From Lingula anatina (Eukaryota; Brachiopoda; Lingulata; Lingulida; Lingulidae), in contig NW_019775469.1 in assembly GCF_001039355.2 (NCBI RefSeq), forward strand, positions 1 to 64,000: 64,000 bases of DNA, written 5' to 3'. Position numbers and translations under genes: made by a program. Each line of letters opens with the position of its first letter. Position 1 is the first letter of the stretch. Below are positions 11,349-20,984 of this stretch, piece after piece. The notes beneath the pieces were generated by a model that saw nothing but the letters and a program-made list of their open reading frames with translations, made no database searches and was not told the DNA's origin.

Positions 11349-14300
11349 GTATGTTTAATTGTTTACGTTTCTATGTCTACTTAGCGTTGAAATTAAAAGA
11401 AAAAAGCGAAGCGAAGCGCATTTCACTCGGCATCATTACATGATTTTGGTAATTGATTAATTGGGGCTTTCTCGGCAGGTAGGTAATTTTTGCAAATTTT
11501 CCGTTACACACCGACAGCCAAATTTAAGTATTCACATAAATGCAATTTATCATGAATTTTTTCTTATGGCTTAATGCGTAGTTACGTGTGATACTCAACT
11601 GAGTTATGCTGTTTTTTTTTCATTTCGATAGAAATTTGGAAAAGCGTATATTACTTCTGGTCGACACATACAAATTTGTCTTAAATTTGCAAAGATTTTC
11701 CAGCAACGGAAGTTATAGTGTGAAAACCATCTTTGCCTCTTTGAGAATTAAAACCTATTTGCATACCTAACTAAGTAATTAAACTAATTTTTTTAAATAA
11801 TTGTTGGGAAAAATATCGATCAACTTCCTTCTTTGCTGCATAGGATTTTTTAACTGTCAGTTCAAAAAAATCTTGCATCAAGTTTTATACAGATCACATC
11901 ATACTTTGATATTCACTCTGCATATTCTAAGGATTTTTTTACAAATCAAAATTGAACCTTCAAAACAATAATTGAATTACCCAATAACAAAACAGAAGTG
12001 CAACTTGACGGTGAACCGAAAACATTTACCCCAAGACATTATGCTTTTTTCTTTTAATCCGATGGTCACAAAATGCACTACACAAGACCACATAATGTCT
12101 GCTAAGAATGGAAATGCCACTGACGGTGGATATCGCTGATATTGTTAATCAAAAATAGTTGCGGTTTACTCTTAGATCAATAGCAGAAGGAATGGAACCT
12201 TTTTTATTGACTAGATTCAGGGAAAGTGTGCCTTGAGATTCTTTCATTTGGGTCCCTGGACAGAATGCAGTATAAACTGCACTCCATTCAAATGTATTCC
12301 TTGTCACCAAATGCTTTATTTTTCATCTTTTGTGATTCTGTTTGTTTCCAGCCGATTTTTCATCAGTAAAAGGTGGCAACTGAAAAAAAAAAAAAAAAAA
12401 AAAAAAAAACAGTCGTATAACACCACAAACACCAAAAGCATCAACAAAAAGTTACATCCGTGAGTCATCGATTTTAATTAATTACCGTCATTATTTTATT
12501 TCAGTAATTTTTGTTTATGATACAGAAAAGAAACAAACGGTATGTCAGAAATGAGCGTCAGATGCACACCCATTCCATTAAAATAACATACTGGTGATTA
12601 GCTATCATTCGTAGTTTTTTTTTCATTACAGTTTACTTGGTTTCCCTGGCAAATATTCCCCTAAGCACAGGAACAACTGCGCCATTTACTGTCAAGACCT
12701 TACGACATAGAAGAAATATCATAATTTCATTTTCTCTCCAACGTCGATGTTCTCCTAGTTGCATGACGAGCCATCGACGCCCAGAAAGCGTGATTGCAAG
12801 AAGTCTGGCTAATATTAGGGAAAGGTTGGCGTTATTGGATTCTATTGCCAATAATTATCTCCAACAGGTACCTGCACGATTTTCATTGTCAATTGTATTA
12901 AAAGCTTTTATGGAAACGTAAAATAGCAAGATGCTTTTAGTTCAGTACAATGAACACGGCAATCTCTCACTGAACGTATCTGCAACTTAGCCACTTAATA
13001 TCCATATGGGCCCATTCCCAATGACACTATAGTTCTACGTAGATCGTTCTAACTCCGCTGGCAATGTCACTGAATGCAGTCAGATAAAGAGATTAACACG
13101 CCCCCGCTTGTTTCCAACTGTTCATATGATCACCAGCCAGTCTGTATTCGACGCCAGGAGGAGGTGTGTTATTCTGCTAATCTGATTGCATTTGGCAAGA
13201 GTCCCCGCGGTGTTGGATCGAGCCACGTAGAACGATAGTTTCTTTGGGAGTGAGCCCTATGACATCAAATATCCTCTGTTTGCAGATAAAGATAGCGTTT
13301 GCAGCAAGTAATGCGCAGATGTGGAGACGAGCAAGAGAAAAGAAAAGATGGCTGACTATAAATAATCAACTCCAACGAAAAACTCGTCACCTAGTTGCAA
13401 CCTTTCAAGTAAGTCCTTGCTTATTTTTTATAAGATGAAATAGAATCGGAAAAAGCCATGGAATGACTTTTTTTGTCACGACAAGCTATTTCATACCACA
13501 AAGTGTTTTGTTCACAATTTGTCTGGAAAACGAGGTGGGGAGGGGGTGTCATGTTAACCTTTTTTTAACCGCATCGTTTTATGAACAGTCTGAAACGAAT
13601 GACGTCAGGCAAATGTTGAAACGTGTAATTCGGTGGTAATTTGAGTGAACTGTATACATTTTTTCATGCAGTGGCTTGTATAATCTCTAATAATATTTGT
13701 CTTTGTAGTCAGATATTTGCGAGTGAAAATGTCTACGAAATGACATTTCTCAGATCAGATGTATACGTGTAACTAACACTTTTTGTATTAGCCTTCAGAC
13801 TTCAGTTCACTGAATTTGCCAAAGTGCCATGTTCGTTATAAAAAATGAATCCAAAGACAAAAGAACTTACTAAATAGTTCAGAGTGAAACTTTACATGAG
13901 CAAAATGAAGCGAGCAACAGTTTTCATTGGAAAAAAGATCTTCCTCTCAGGCCAGAAAAGATCATATGTCTATTGCTTCTGGATTTGGTTTAAGATTATT
14001 CATACTGACCATACAGTTGCTATAAAGGCTGCTTTTAAGCAATTAAGTCTCCTTGTCCATCCATGTCTACTTTCTTTGTCTTATTAACAAGGCCTTGGAT
14101 ACAAATAAATAAATAAATAAAAATATAAATAAAAAATAAATAACCATTAATGCAAAAATCTAAAGTGAATTTTTTCAATAGCATCAGGTTTTCGTAGCAG
14201 GTAGGCCTACTTACAACCAATATAAGTTCAGTTTATTATATTATAAATGCCGCTTTATGACACTCAAGGACGCTACTTTAGTTTTTTTTTTTTTTTTTTT

Positions 14301-15897
14301 TGTCAGTTAAACAAACTGGGTTAGTATTATCTAAATTTCAATCATGACATAAGAATTCAGCCCACACACACGTGAGCACACACGCAAATAAATGAATAGA
14401 TAATAATTAAGAATATCATAGAAAAGCACATACAAATGTCTTTCATGAATTCAGTTTTTACTTTTACTGTTACACCATTTTTACACATCAAAAATTCAAT
14501 AGAAACATGCTGGTGTAAAGACCAGAGGATGTGTTAATTCATCCATTGGAATTAGAATCAGGAATATAAATATCAGTCAAATTCTGGAACTTACGTCATA
14601 AACTTCCGTGAAAAAACCCTGAGATCTTTCGCTAGGGAATGACCTGGATGTACTTGTCACCTCATTTAGTGTCATACGGCTGGAAATAGCTTCTAGTGCT
14701 ACGCCCCATCTGAAATTCACCACATAAGCTTCAGAGTATGGCTGTTAAATATTTCTGATGGAGGCATGCATTTTCAAAGACGCAGACCGTATTTTTACTG
14801 CATTTTGCCATACTAATTTATCTTATACATGTATGTTATAGAGCCTTTTGTAAAACGCTGGTCAGTTGTAAGCAATGAATTGAACGTTTTTATCGGTCTT
14901 AATTCTACTGTGCGAAAGATAAAGGCCTTCCTACGTATTTTTGTTCAACAAAACATCATCGTGTCTATGTATCATGTAGCTATTCATTACAAGGTTCATG
15001 TGATTGTTTAGAAATATGAATGTAAAAGCACAGTCAGAGCAAACGTTGAGTCTCTAGAAACATATGGAAAACAGAATGTTTAGCACTGAGGATACATACA
15101 CACGACAGATGAGAAATGCATCGGATACATTATTCTAAAATTGTTCGAAAAAAACTGTTTCGAGATTTTACATAAAATAAGATGTTTACTGATTTTTGTC
15201 GCTTTTAAAAAATGAGCATCATATCTGGGAATTGGTTTATGTAATTTAACTCCATGCTAGCAATTAATAATGTCAGGGACGGACATGACATGCACACAAT
15301 ATTTTATATTCAAGCAGCTCCTGCATATATAGGAGACTTTATCAAATAATTCATTCAAGAACGTCTAATGACCGCAATCCCCTCTGTATGAAGAACAATT
15401 AAAAAAGAACAACGGAGCCCGAAAATGAAATCGGTCAAAAATTAACAAAGGCATGTAATGTATAATATGTTACCAAATTTTTCGAGTCGTTATTATTCGT
15501 AACAAGCACTTATAAGTGAAAACGGTTTCGCTTGAATCATTTACACTATTTTTTTCTATTTCAGTCGAACTCAGCAGTGGTTTTTCTATCTAGAGCACTG
15601 ACAAGTTATGTCGTCTATCTTGACATCCACATTCCAGAAGTGTCACTTTCTTCCAAAACATTTTTCATCGCTGCTCGTCGAGAGCTGGTCAGCATCATCA
15701 ATGAACTCTATCAAAGGATGTGTGAACTTCGGCTTTGTTCGGATGGCTCCGTAAACACTGATAGCCAAACGATACGGAACTGGACGGAAAGGGACGAAGC
15801 CTCCCGTCTGATTCGTGACTGGGTCGTATGGGAAAATCTTAAAGAACTAATAGAAATTTCTCTTTCAAACGTATTATGGAGTCATTCGGATTCATGA
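11321..15897 (+). CDS. Secreted four-helix cytokine-like protein (IL-6/CNTF/CLCF1 type)
   Basis: The model joins 11321-11348, 12632-12867, 13286-13408 and 15565-15897: 239 residues, stop TGA. All introns are GT-AG with phases 1, 0, 0. Residues 1-23 (MWWLQLLLTVYLVSLA...) form a signal peptide. Residues 58-88 are predicted helix A: ESVIARSLANIRERLALL followed by ANNYLQQ, a spacing like the R-x2-L ... L-x-x-L ... YL pattern at the start of CNTF and CLCF1. Residues 89-129 are basic and amphipathic. Residues 130-149 and 160-185 are two more helices (FIAARRELVSIINELYQRM), and 206-235 is a helix-D-like segment with WVVWENLKELIEISL, resembling the W...LKEL...W end of CLCF1. Cysteines 49/53 and 182/187 are the only ones and could form two disulfides. 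NWT at 201-203 is a possible, weak glycosylation site. By family such proteins are extracellular ligands for gp130-type receptors. The gene structure is well supported; the cytokine class is inferred from pattern, not database search. Other helical ligands (interferon-like, Upd-like) remain possible. Confidence 0.7.
12030..12135 (-). other. Candidate antisense exon inside cytokine-like intron 1
   Basis: On the minus strand an open frame of 35 codons starts after ...AATATCAG and ends at a GTAAAT donor (phase 0 in, one base left over). It reads RYPPSVAFPFLADIMWSC then a hydrophobic stretch, so it could be membrane-spanning. Its start phase fits the end of the segment at 14595-14709. Acceptor and donor are only moderate; it may be chance. 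Confidence 0.25.
12383..12409 (+). repeat. Poly-A tract
   Basis: About 27 uninterrupted A within intron 1 of the cytokine-like gene. Confidence 0.95.
12632..12867 (+). CDS. Cytokine-like gene, exon 2 (signal peptide end, helix A)
   Basis: The acceptor follows a T-rich tract ending CATTACAG. Residues 10-88: end of the signal peptide, basic mature N-terminus, Cys49 and Cys53, then helix A ending NNYLQQ. GTACCT donor, phase 0. Confidence 0.8.
13286..13408 (+). CDS. Cytokine-like gene, exon 3 (basic helix)
   Basis: Exactly 41 codons, phase 0 to 0, from IKIAFAASNAQMWRRAREKK to HLVATFQ. CTGTTTGCAG acceptor and GTAAGT donor. Rich in Arg and Lys with one hydrophobic face; helical, no cysteine. Confidence 0.75.
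13409..15564 (+). other. Intron 3 of the cytokine-like gene
   Basis: GT-AG, phase 0, 2.2 kb, AT-rich. Contains A/T-rich simple sequence (about 14101-14141 and 14281-14301) and the reverse-strand exon-like segment at 14595-14709. Confidence 0.7.
14595..14709 (-). other. Candidate antisense exon inside cytokine-like intron 3
   Basis: On the minus strand, GTGAATTTCAG is followed by one base and 38 open codons, then GAC and a full-consensus GTAAGT donor. The frame reads WGVALEAISSRMTLNEV and goes on through FFTEVYD. Plus-strand frames across it are broken by stops. I do not recognise the family. Both splice sites are stronger than usually met by chance, but no complete gene model could be built. 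Confidence 0.4.
15565..15897 (+). CDS. Cytokine-like gene, exon 4 (helices C and D, stop)
   Basis: 110 codons plus TGA after a TTTCTATTTCAG acceptor. Contains two helices separated by a Pro-containing loop (IHIPEVSLSS), Cys182 and Cys187, a polar loop (DGSVNTDSQT) and the C-terminal Trp-rich helix. Confidence 0.85.
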   Translation, partial: SNSAVVFLSRALTSYVVYLDIHIPEVSLSSKTFFIAARRELVSIINELYQRMCELRLCSDGSVNTDSQTIRNWTERDEASRLIRDWVVWENLKELIEISLSNVLWSHSDS

Positions 15898-15941
15898 TTA
15901 CGTTTTAATAATAGACTCATTTGAGTGAATTAGACGATGAC

Positions 15942-15957
15942 GTATTTATTAAATAAA
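15942..15957 (+). terminator. AU-rich element and poly-A signal of the cytokine-like gene
   Basis: 45-60 bases after the stop, GTATTTATTAAATAAA combines an ATTTA core within TATTTATT (mRNA instability type) with an overlapping AATAAA hexamer at 15952-15957. A second AATAAA lies at 16042-16047. Confidence 0.55.
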
Positions 15958-18515
15958 CCAACCAAAGCCATATGTGTTTTAAGCAATTATATAAGTTAAT
16001 TTGGACATTACTTATGTGAATTAATATTATTTGATTATGAGAATAAAATTGTTCGTATTATACCCGTATCTTGACAACTTTTCCAAATATACTGTATACT
16101 TTTATGCTATAAAAATGTGCAGCACACGACAGCTTTCGCAAAAAATGTAAAGAATCAACCACAAAACCGATATTTTTAAAACATTGCGCAATCATTCTTG
16201 AATCAATTAAGAAAAAGACTTGAGGACTGAAAGAAAAAATAAGTGGTAAAAACGTCACAGTCACGACGCATTAAACAGATTATGGTTTAGAATTTAATGA
16301 TGACGGATGAGCGTAAATTAGAGTTATTCCCAAAGCTCTGAATCCCGAGATGGCGACGACACTATAGGCCTACTGTGGAATGAATGCAGGCGAATCAGCT
16401 TTGAACATAACTGCCATGCTATGTCTTACCTTTGCCTTCCTATCTGTAGGAAACACTTTGACAAAGCTTCTTTCCTTGCAAATAATTTAGATAGTATGGT
16501 AGCCAGAATGAAAAAGCAATCTCATTGACTTCAGTTTAAAAAAATTGCCTTCTTTGCGAATATTTATCCTATAATACTTATAAAGTACACAGCATATAAC
16601 ACACTTCTCCAAACAAATAAAAAAGATAAAGGGCAAGTATATGCAAGATATTTTAACATTTGGAATATGAATACCCGTCTGATGTACACGTAAAACAAAC
16701 CAAATGTTCCTGGCAGACCGCAAAATGCTATTGTGGCCTCCTGCAAACAGGCTAGCAGCCAACCAATTAACGGCCGATCAGGTCAGTTTATTCGTCCAAG
16801 ATCAAACGTGAAGGTGAAATAATAACAAACTGACCCCTGGATAGAATTTATTTAGGTATACACCGTTGTTTCAGCTTACCATTATATGGTTATTCTCTGC
16901 AGTTTAAATCAGCTATAGGTTCAATCATTGCCGTTGTGGTAATCCGTAGTTATGGTAGGTCGACGTTCGATTAAAAAAATGTTAGAAGAGATATAAAAAA
17001 ATTTTCAAAAAAAAAAAAAAAAAAAATAATAATAATAATAATAAGAGAACTATGCCAAGTTGAAATGCAAAATTACGCACTGGTCCTCATTCAAATCAAT
17101 GGGAAAATGAGTGTTCTATCACTAAATCGTTTTTTTTTTCCTGGTCGTCGCAAACAGTTTCTAAATTATGATTACAGGACAACTCCTTCCTACTATAAAA
17201 GCCATATATGAATGGTTACATAATTTTTCTTGATTCTGTTTCTCGACTTACAATTTACATATAAAAATATGCAAAAAAATCTTTTACGAGACAGGGCATA
17301 ACAACGTCACTCGGAACAAAGGTTTGTGTGACATCCACTCGCTCCGAGGTCGTACCATGACGCATATAGAAAAACCTACGCACGCGTTTTTCACCAAGCT
17401 AAAAAATATAAAACAGACAAGGTAGTACTACTAGTAGGAAGAGTGAGAATTTTTTAGAACCATAGATATTAGTTTGTTCTGTCAAAGAAAATACTGCATA
17501 TAAAAATAAGCATGTCCACTGGTACGTGACAGACTTAAGTTTTTCCTGCTCATTGAAATAAAGCGACCGAGAGTTCATGCATCGTTTCTTTTACCATGAA
17601 GTCTCTAATACAACTTTTTCTGACAGATTAAATAATTAAAATAAAAATTACGAAACATTTCATTTTGATAACGTCATGAGTGTTTCATTGTTGCCCGCTA
17701 AGGGAGAGACCGACGCAGTGGCGGATTTAGAGGGGGGGGGGGGGTTCGAAAGGTCCTGACCCCCCCCCCCCTTCGATTTCTGAAAAAAATCTCACCAATG
17801 GTCTCTCCTTGAAATTAGAATTTTGGCTAGCTGAATCATGGTTCTAAACCGTACCAAATGGCATCGTTCACCCTCTAAAATACCAAAAAATTTCGGGGCC
17901 CTTCAGCGTGCCCCGAACCCCACGCCAGGGGGGTGGGGGTGGGGGGTGGCGGGCGAGGGTTGGCTACGCATTCGCGGCCGGTCAAACCTAAAAACCGTAT
18001 CCCCCTTCAAACAATCCTGGATCCGCCCCTGCGTCGTTACCTTTCAAGAAGTCTAAAGGCAATAAAGACAACAATAAAGATGTAAAAATCGATATCATAG
18101 TACGACATCATCAGGTAGCAAACAGTCAGGTAGTTACTTTTTGATTTCTATCCAATCATGATAGATCTGCAGCGCGTGTTCAGTGACAACCTAAATTATA
18201 AGAATAACATTTGTTTATACAAAGGAAAATGCCCCTCTCGTCAACTTCCTGTCCATGTTACCCCCTTCTTTCTTGGATTTGCTATTGTTAAAATCAGAAT
18301 AAACAGTCTTCAACACTAAAAAGGTGACGTAAATCATGTGCCTCCTTGCTGAATTATCGGTCTAAAACTTTAGTCATTTCTTACGTAGGCCTACACATTT
18401 GGTAAAACGGTACAGTATGCTCGACCTCATTCAAGTGGACAACAATTGGTTAAACTGTGAGTGACAGTAGACTAAAATATAGAAAATAGAGTTAAGCTTT
18501 TTTTCTGTAAAACAG
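15958..18515. other. Non-coding stretch downstream of the cytokine-like gene
   Basis: No supported gene. It holds a second possible poly-A signal (16042-16047), a poly-A/AAT run (about 17009-17043), a reverse-strand splice-donor-like AAAG/GTAAGA at about 16427-16432 preceded by an open stretch, and a transposon remnant (17711-18036). Confidence 0.5.
17711..18036. mobile_element. Small non-autonomous DNA transposon remnant
   Basis: The ends are inverted copies: CGACGCAGTGGCGGAT at the left and, reading the other strand, CGACGCAGGGGCGGAT at the right, each followed by YYAG. The inside is rich in G and C homopolymers, with no transposase. The CAG(T/G)GGCGGAT ends recall widespread hAT-like non-autonomous elements, but target-site duplications are not clear. 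Confidence 0.7.
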
Positions 18516-18626
18516 GCCCCAACACAGACACGCCGTGTCGAATTCGCGGTCTACGTCACACGAGGCGAGTTGCAGTTGAGCCCAACGGATCATTTCGAAC
18601 TCATCTTGGGCATCAGTTTAATATAA
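18516..18626 (+). other. Candidate plus-strand terminal exon
   Basis: After the pyrimidine-rich acceptor GCTTTTTTTCTGTAAAACAG, 36 phase-0 codons (APTQTRRVEFAVYVTRG through HFELILGISLI) end in TAA. An AATAAA follows at 18683-18688. The GC content is higher than around it. Upstream exons are not identified. Exon 3 of the cytokine-like gene ends in the matching phase, so an alternative 3' end is possible, as is an unrelated gene. Confidence 0.3.
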
Positions 18627-18682
18627 CGCTACTTTGCACAATAACCGTTTTATTGTCTTTTAGAGCACTTCAAATGATTTCA

Positions 18683-18688
18683 AATAAA
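18683..18688 (+). terminator. Poly-A signal after candidate terminal exon
   Basis: AATAAA about 57 bases after the TAA of the candidate terminal exon. Confidence 0.3.
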
Positions 18689-18738
18689 ATAGACGAGTTT
18701 AAATAGACTTCACAAAAACAGTTTTTTTTGTTGTGAAC

Positions 18739-19959
18739 TTTATTTCGTTATAAATACTGTGACCCTTACTCTAAATACAAACTACACAGAAGTCCAACAT
18801 GTGGCTCCACCTCTCGTGAGCCCGCGTAATTACAACTTCCTTTTGCAACGTAAAAGGCACAAAATGTGAACGTAAAGAATATAAGTGAAAAGAGGAGTAA
18901 ATACAATATATTGCAGTGTTTTTACAGTTTATCCTCGCTTCTCCTTATGAAATATTACAATAATATAATACTAAGAGGAATAATATCATCACTGGTGGCG
19001 ACTAAATAAAATGTTTCATTCTAAAAACAATTTACAATAACTACTTTTGCTAAATTACACAAGCATAACATAAATAATAATCGTAATAATATCTAAATTG
19101 GTCCACTTAAAGTTAAGAATATATTACTTATTTACACCTAAAAATGAATGCATTGTGCATTGAAATGCATAGTATGGTACGCTGCAAGCTAAAAGTATTT
19201 CCAAATGGCACGATAGTATTTTATACCCTTTGGGGAGTTTAAATGCATTTACTTCCACACAAATTTAGCTTAATGAAATAAATAGATTCATTGTAATGCT
19301 AACTATGCATCCATGGCCGAAGTTGAAGTTCTGGGTGAAACAAATGTTTAAGAAAATGTGCTATTGACTTGACTGTAGATGTAAATGCATGTCAAGGTGA
19401 AGTCAATGAAGTCTTATAATAGTATCAGACAAGGTCTTACTAAATGCAGCAATGTAAAATATTTGTTCAGGAACTCCCATGAACATCTGTTGGTCAATGC
19501 TACTAGACAAAATGCAGAGCATGCAACAAAATTGGCCAAGAGACACCTGAAGTTGAAAATCATTCGTTGTTTCCATACAAAAGAAATGCTTTTCTTACAG
19601 TTAAATCATGATGTTAACCATAAGAATAAAATATAATTTGACTGAAATTGCACAGATATATCTATCCTTGGGAAAAATCATAAAATTCAAGGATACTCTT
19701 CGTTGGCAGAAACTACAGTAAAACAAAATGCATAGGTTTTCATTTGCACCAAAGGATTTAAAAAGGTTCAATTTGGATTTGGAATTCAGTGACTAAAAAG
19801 TTATATGCCAATTTCAATTACATAATTTGGGAAACTGAAATTTGGGAGTTCGCAGTTTTTGAAAAATAAATACAAAGCAGTATTTGAAAAAATAAATAAA
19901 TGAAAGTCATCTCCCTGTTAAAATAAGCAAAATTTGGCAGTTACAGTATAGGCACTTAC

Positions 19960-19994
<35 letters not shown>

Positions 19995-20984
19995 ATCTTA
20001 ACAAGTAACGCAACTGCTATGCTCAATAATTCCTCTCAACTTACAATTATTTCTAAATTACATGAATTATATAAAATACCTTGTGACAATGCTAAGAGCA
20101 TGTAAAAATATAACTGCTGCACTTTTATTACAAGACTAGACCTAATCTTTTTTTATTTACAACCATTAATCATTGCAGCTGTACACAAATTCATTGCAAG
20201 TGCACATCTGGCTACTTTTGAATACTTTCCGCATTTATATGTACAGCTCCTCTTTTTAAAATGGCAAAACACATTTTGAGTACTTACACAATATAAAGAA
20301 CCGAGTTCTATTAAATCCAACATGATCTGTTAGGTATATACTTAATTTACAAAAATATCTTATTCTTTGCCATTTCTCAAATTAAGCACTTCTGACCAAG
20401 CAATCTTAGGTTCAACTTTTTTCCCCATTACAAAAAAAGCACATCTTTAAGTAATCTCTAGAGTAACACCCTGTGGTCCAAGAAGAACTTATTGCAATGA
20501 CCTAAGTACTACTAGCCATGCTTTGCCTTTCAGAATCTGTTGAAGAGCTTGAAAAACAGTTACCTATATACAAAATTGCATCTTGGCTCAGTGATGGTGA
20601 ACAAAAACTACCCTTAATGATAAAAACAAGAAGTTAGTTCATTTAAGTTAACACTGAAAGTAGAATGCCTCATATCCGTCTGCTTTCCCTCAAAATACAC
20701 ATCATTCCATGTAGTATATCGTTTCTTTTTTTTTTGCAATGGTCCACAAATTAATTAACTTGGAATGCACTATAATATAATTGGTCCATATGGATTTAGT
20801 TAATCCATCCTAAATCTTTTTTCTCGTGAATGGCAATAAGCTACCCCAGTGAGGTACAAAACATTTCAAACATATCATAGGTGATATCCATTCCATATTT
20901 GCACTTATCATGAAGTGTAACAAGTTGTCTCTAAAAACACACAAAAAAAGGAAGTTTTCAGATGAAGACACACATCTTGATATA
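18739..20984 (-). other. Notch: 3'UTR region of Notch
   Basis: AT-rich, without coding potential, directly after the Notch stop. On the minus strand an AATAAA at 18744-18739 followed by an A-rich run would end a UTR of about 2.2 kb; nearer hexamers (for example near 20150) could be alternatives. A poly-A tract (plus strand) is at 19964-19993. Confidence 0.45.
19964..19993 (+). repeat. Poly-A tract
   Basis: About 30 uninterrupted A. Confidence 0.9.

Larger units (their letters stand above)
11349..12631 (+). other. Intron 1 of the cytokine-like gene
   Basis: GT-AG, phase 1. Contains a poly-A run of about 27 bases at 12383-12409 and a reverse-strand exon-like segment at 12030-12135 (see separate entry). 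Confidence 0.7.

Noticed and set aside
12633-12851. 72-codon open frame antisense to cytokine exon 2
   Set aside because: The plus strand has proper acceptor, donor, phase and a signal peptide across the same bases; the antisense frame has no splice continuity.
13884-14087. 67-codon frame within cytokine intron 3
   Set aside because: No splice sites in phase with exons 3 or 4, and it ends in simple AT-rich sequence.
17285-17450. Open frames on both strands in a GC-richer patch
   Set aside because: No acceptor/donor pair gives a phase-consistent exon, and neither frame resembles a known family.
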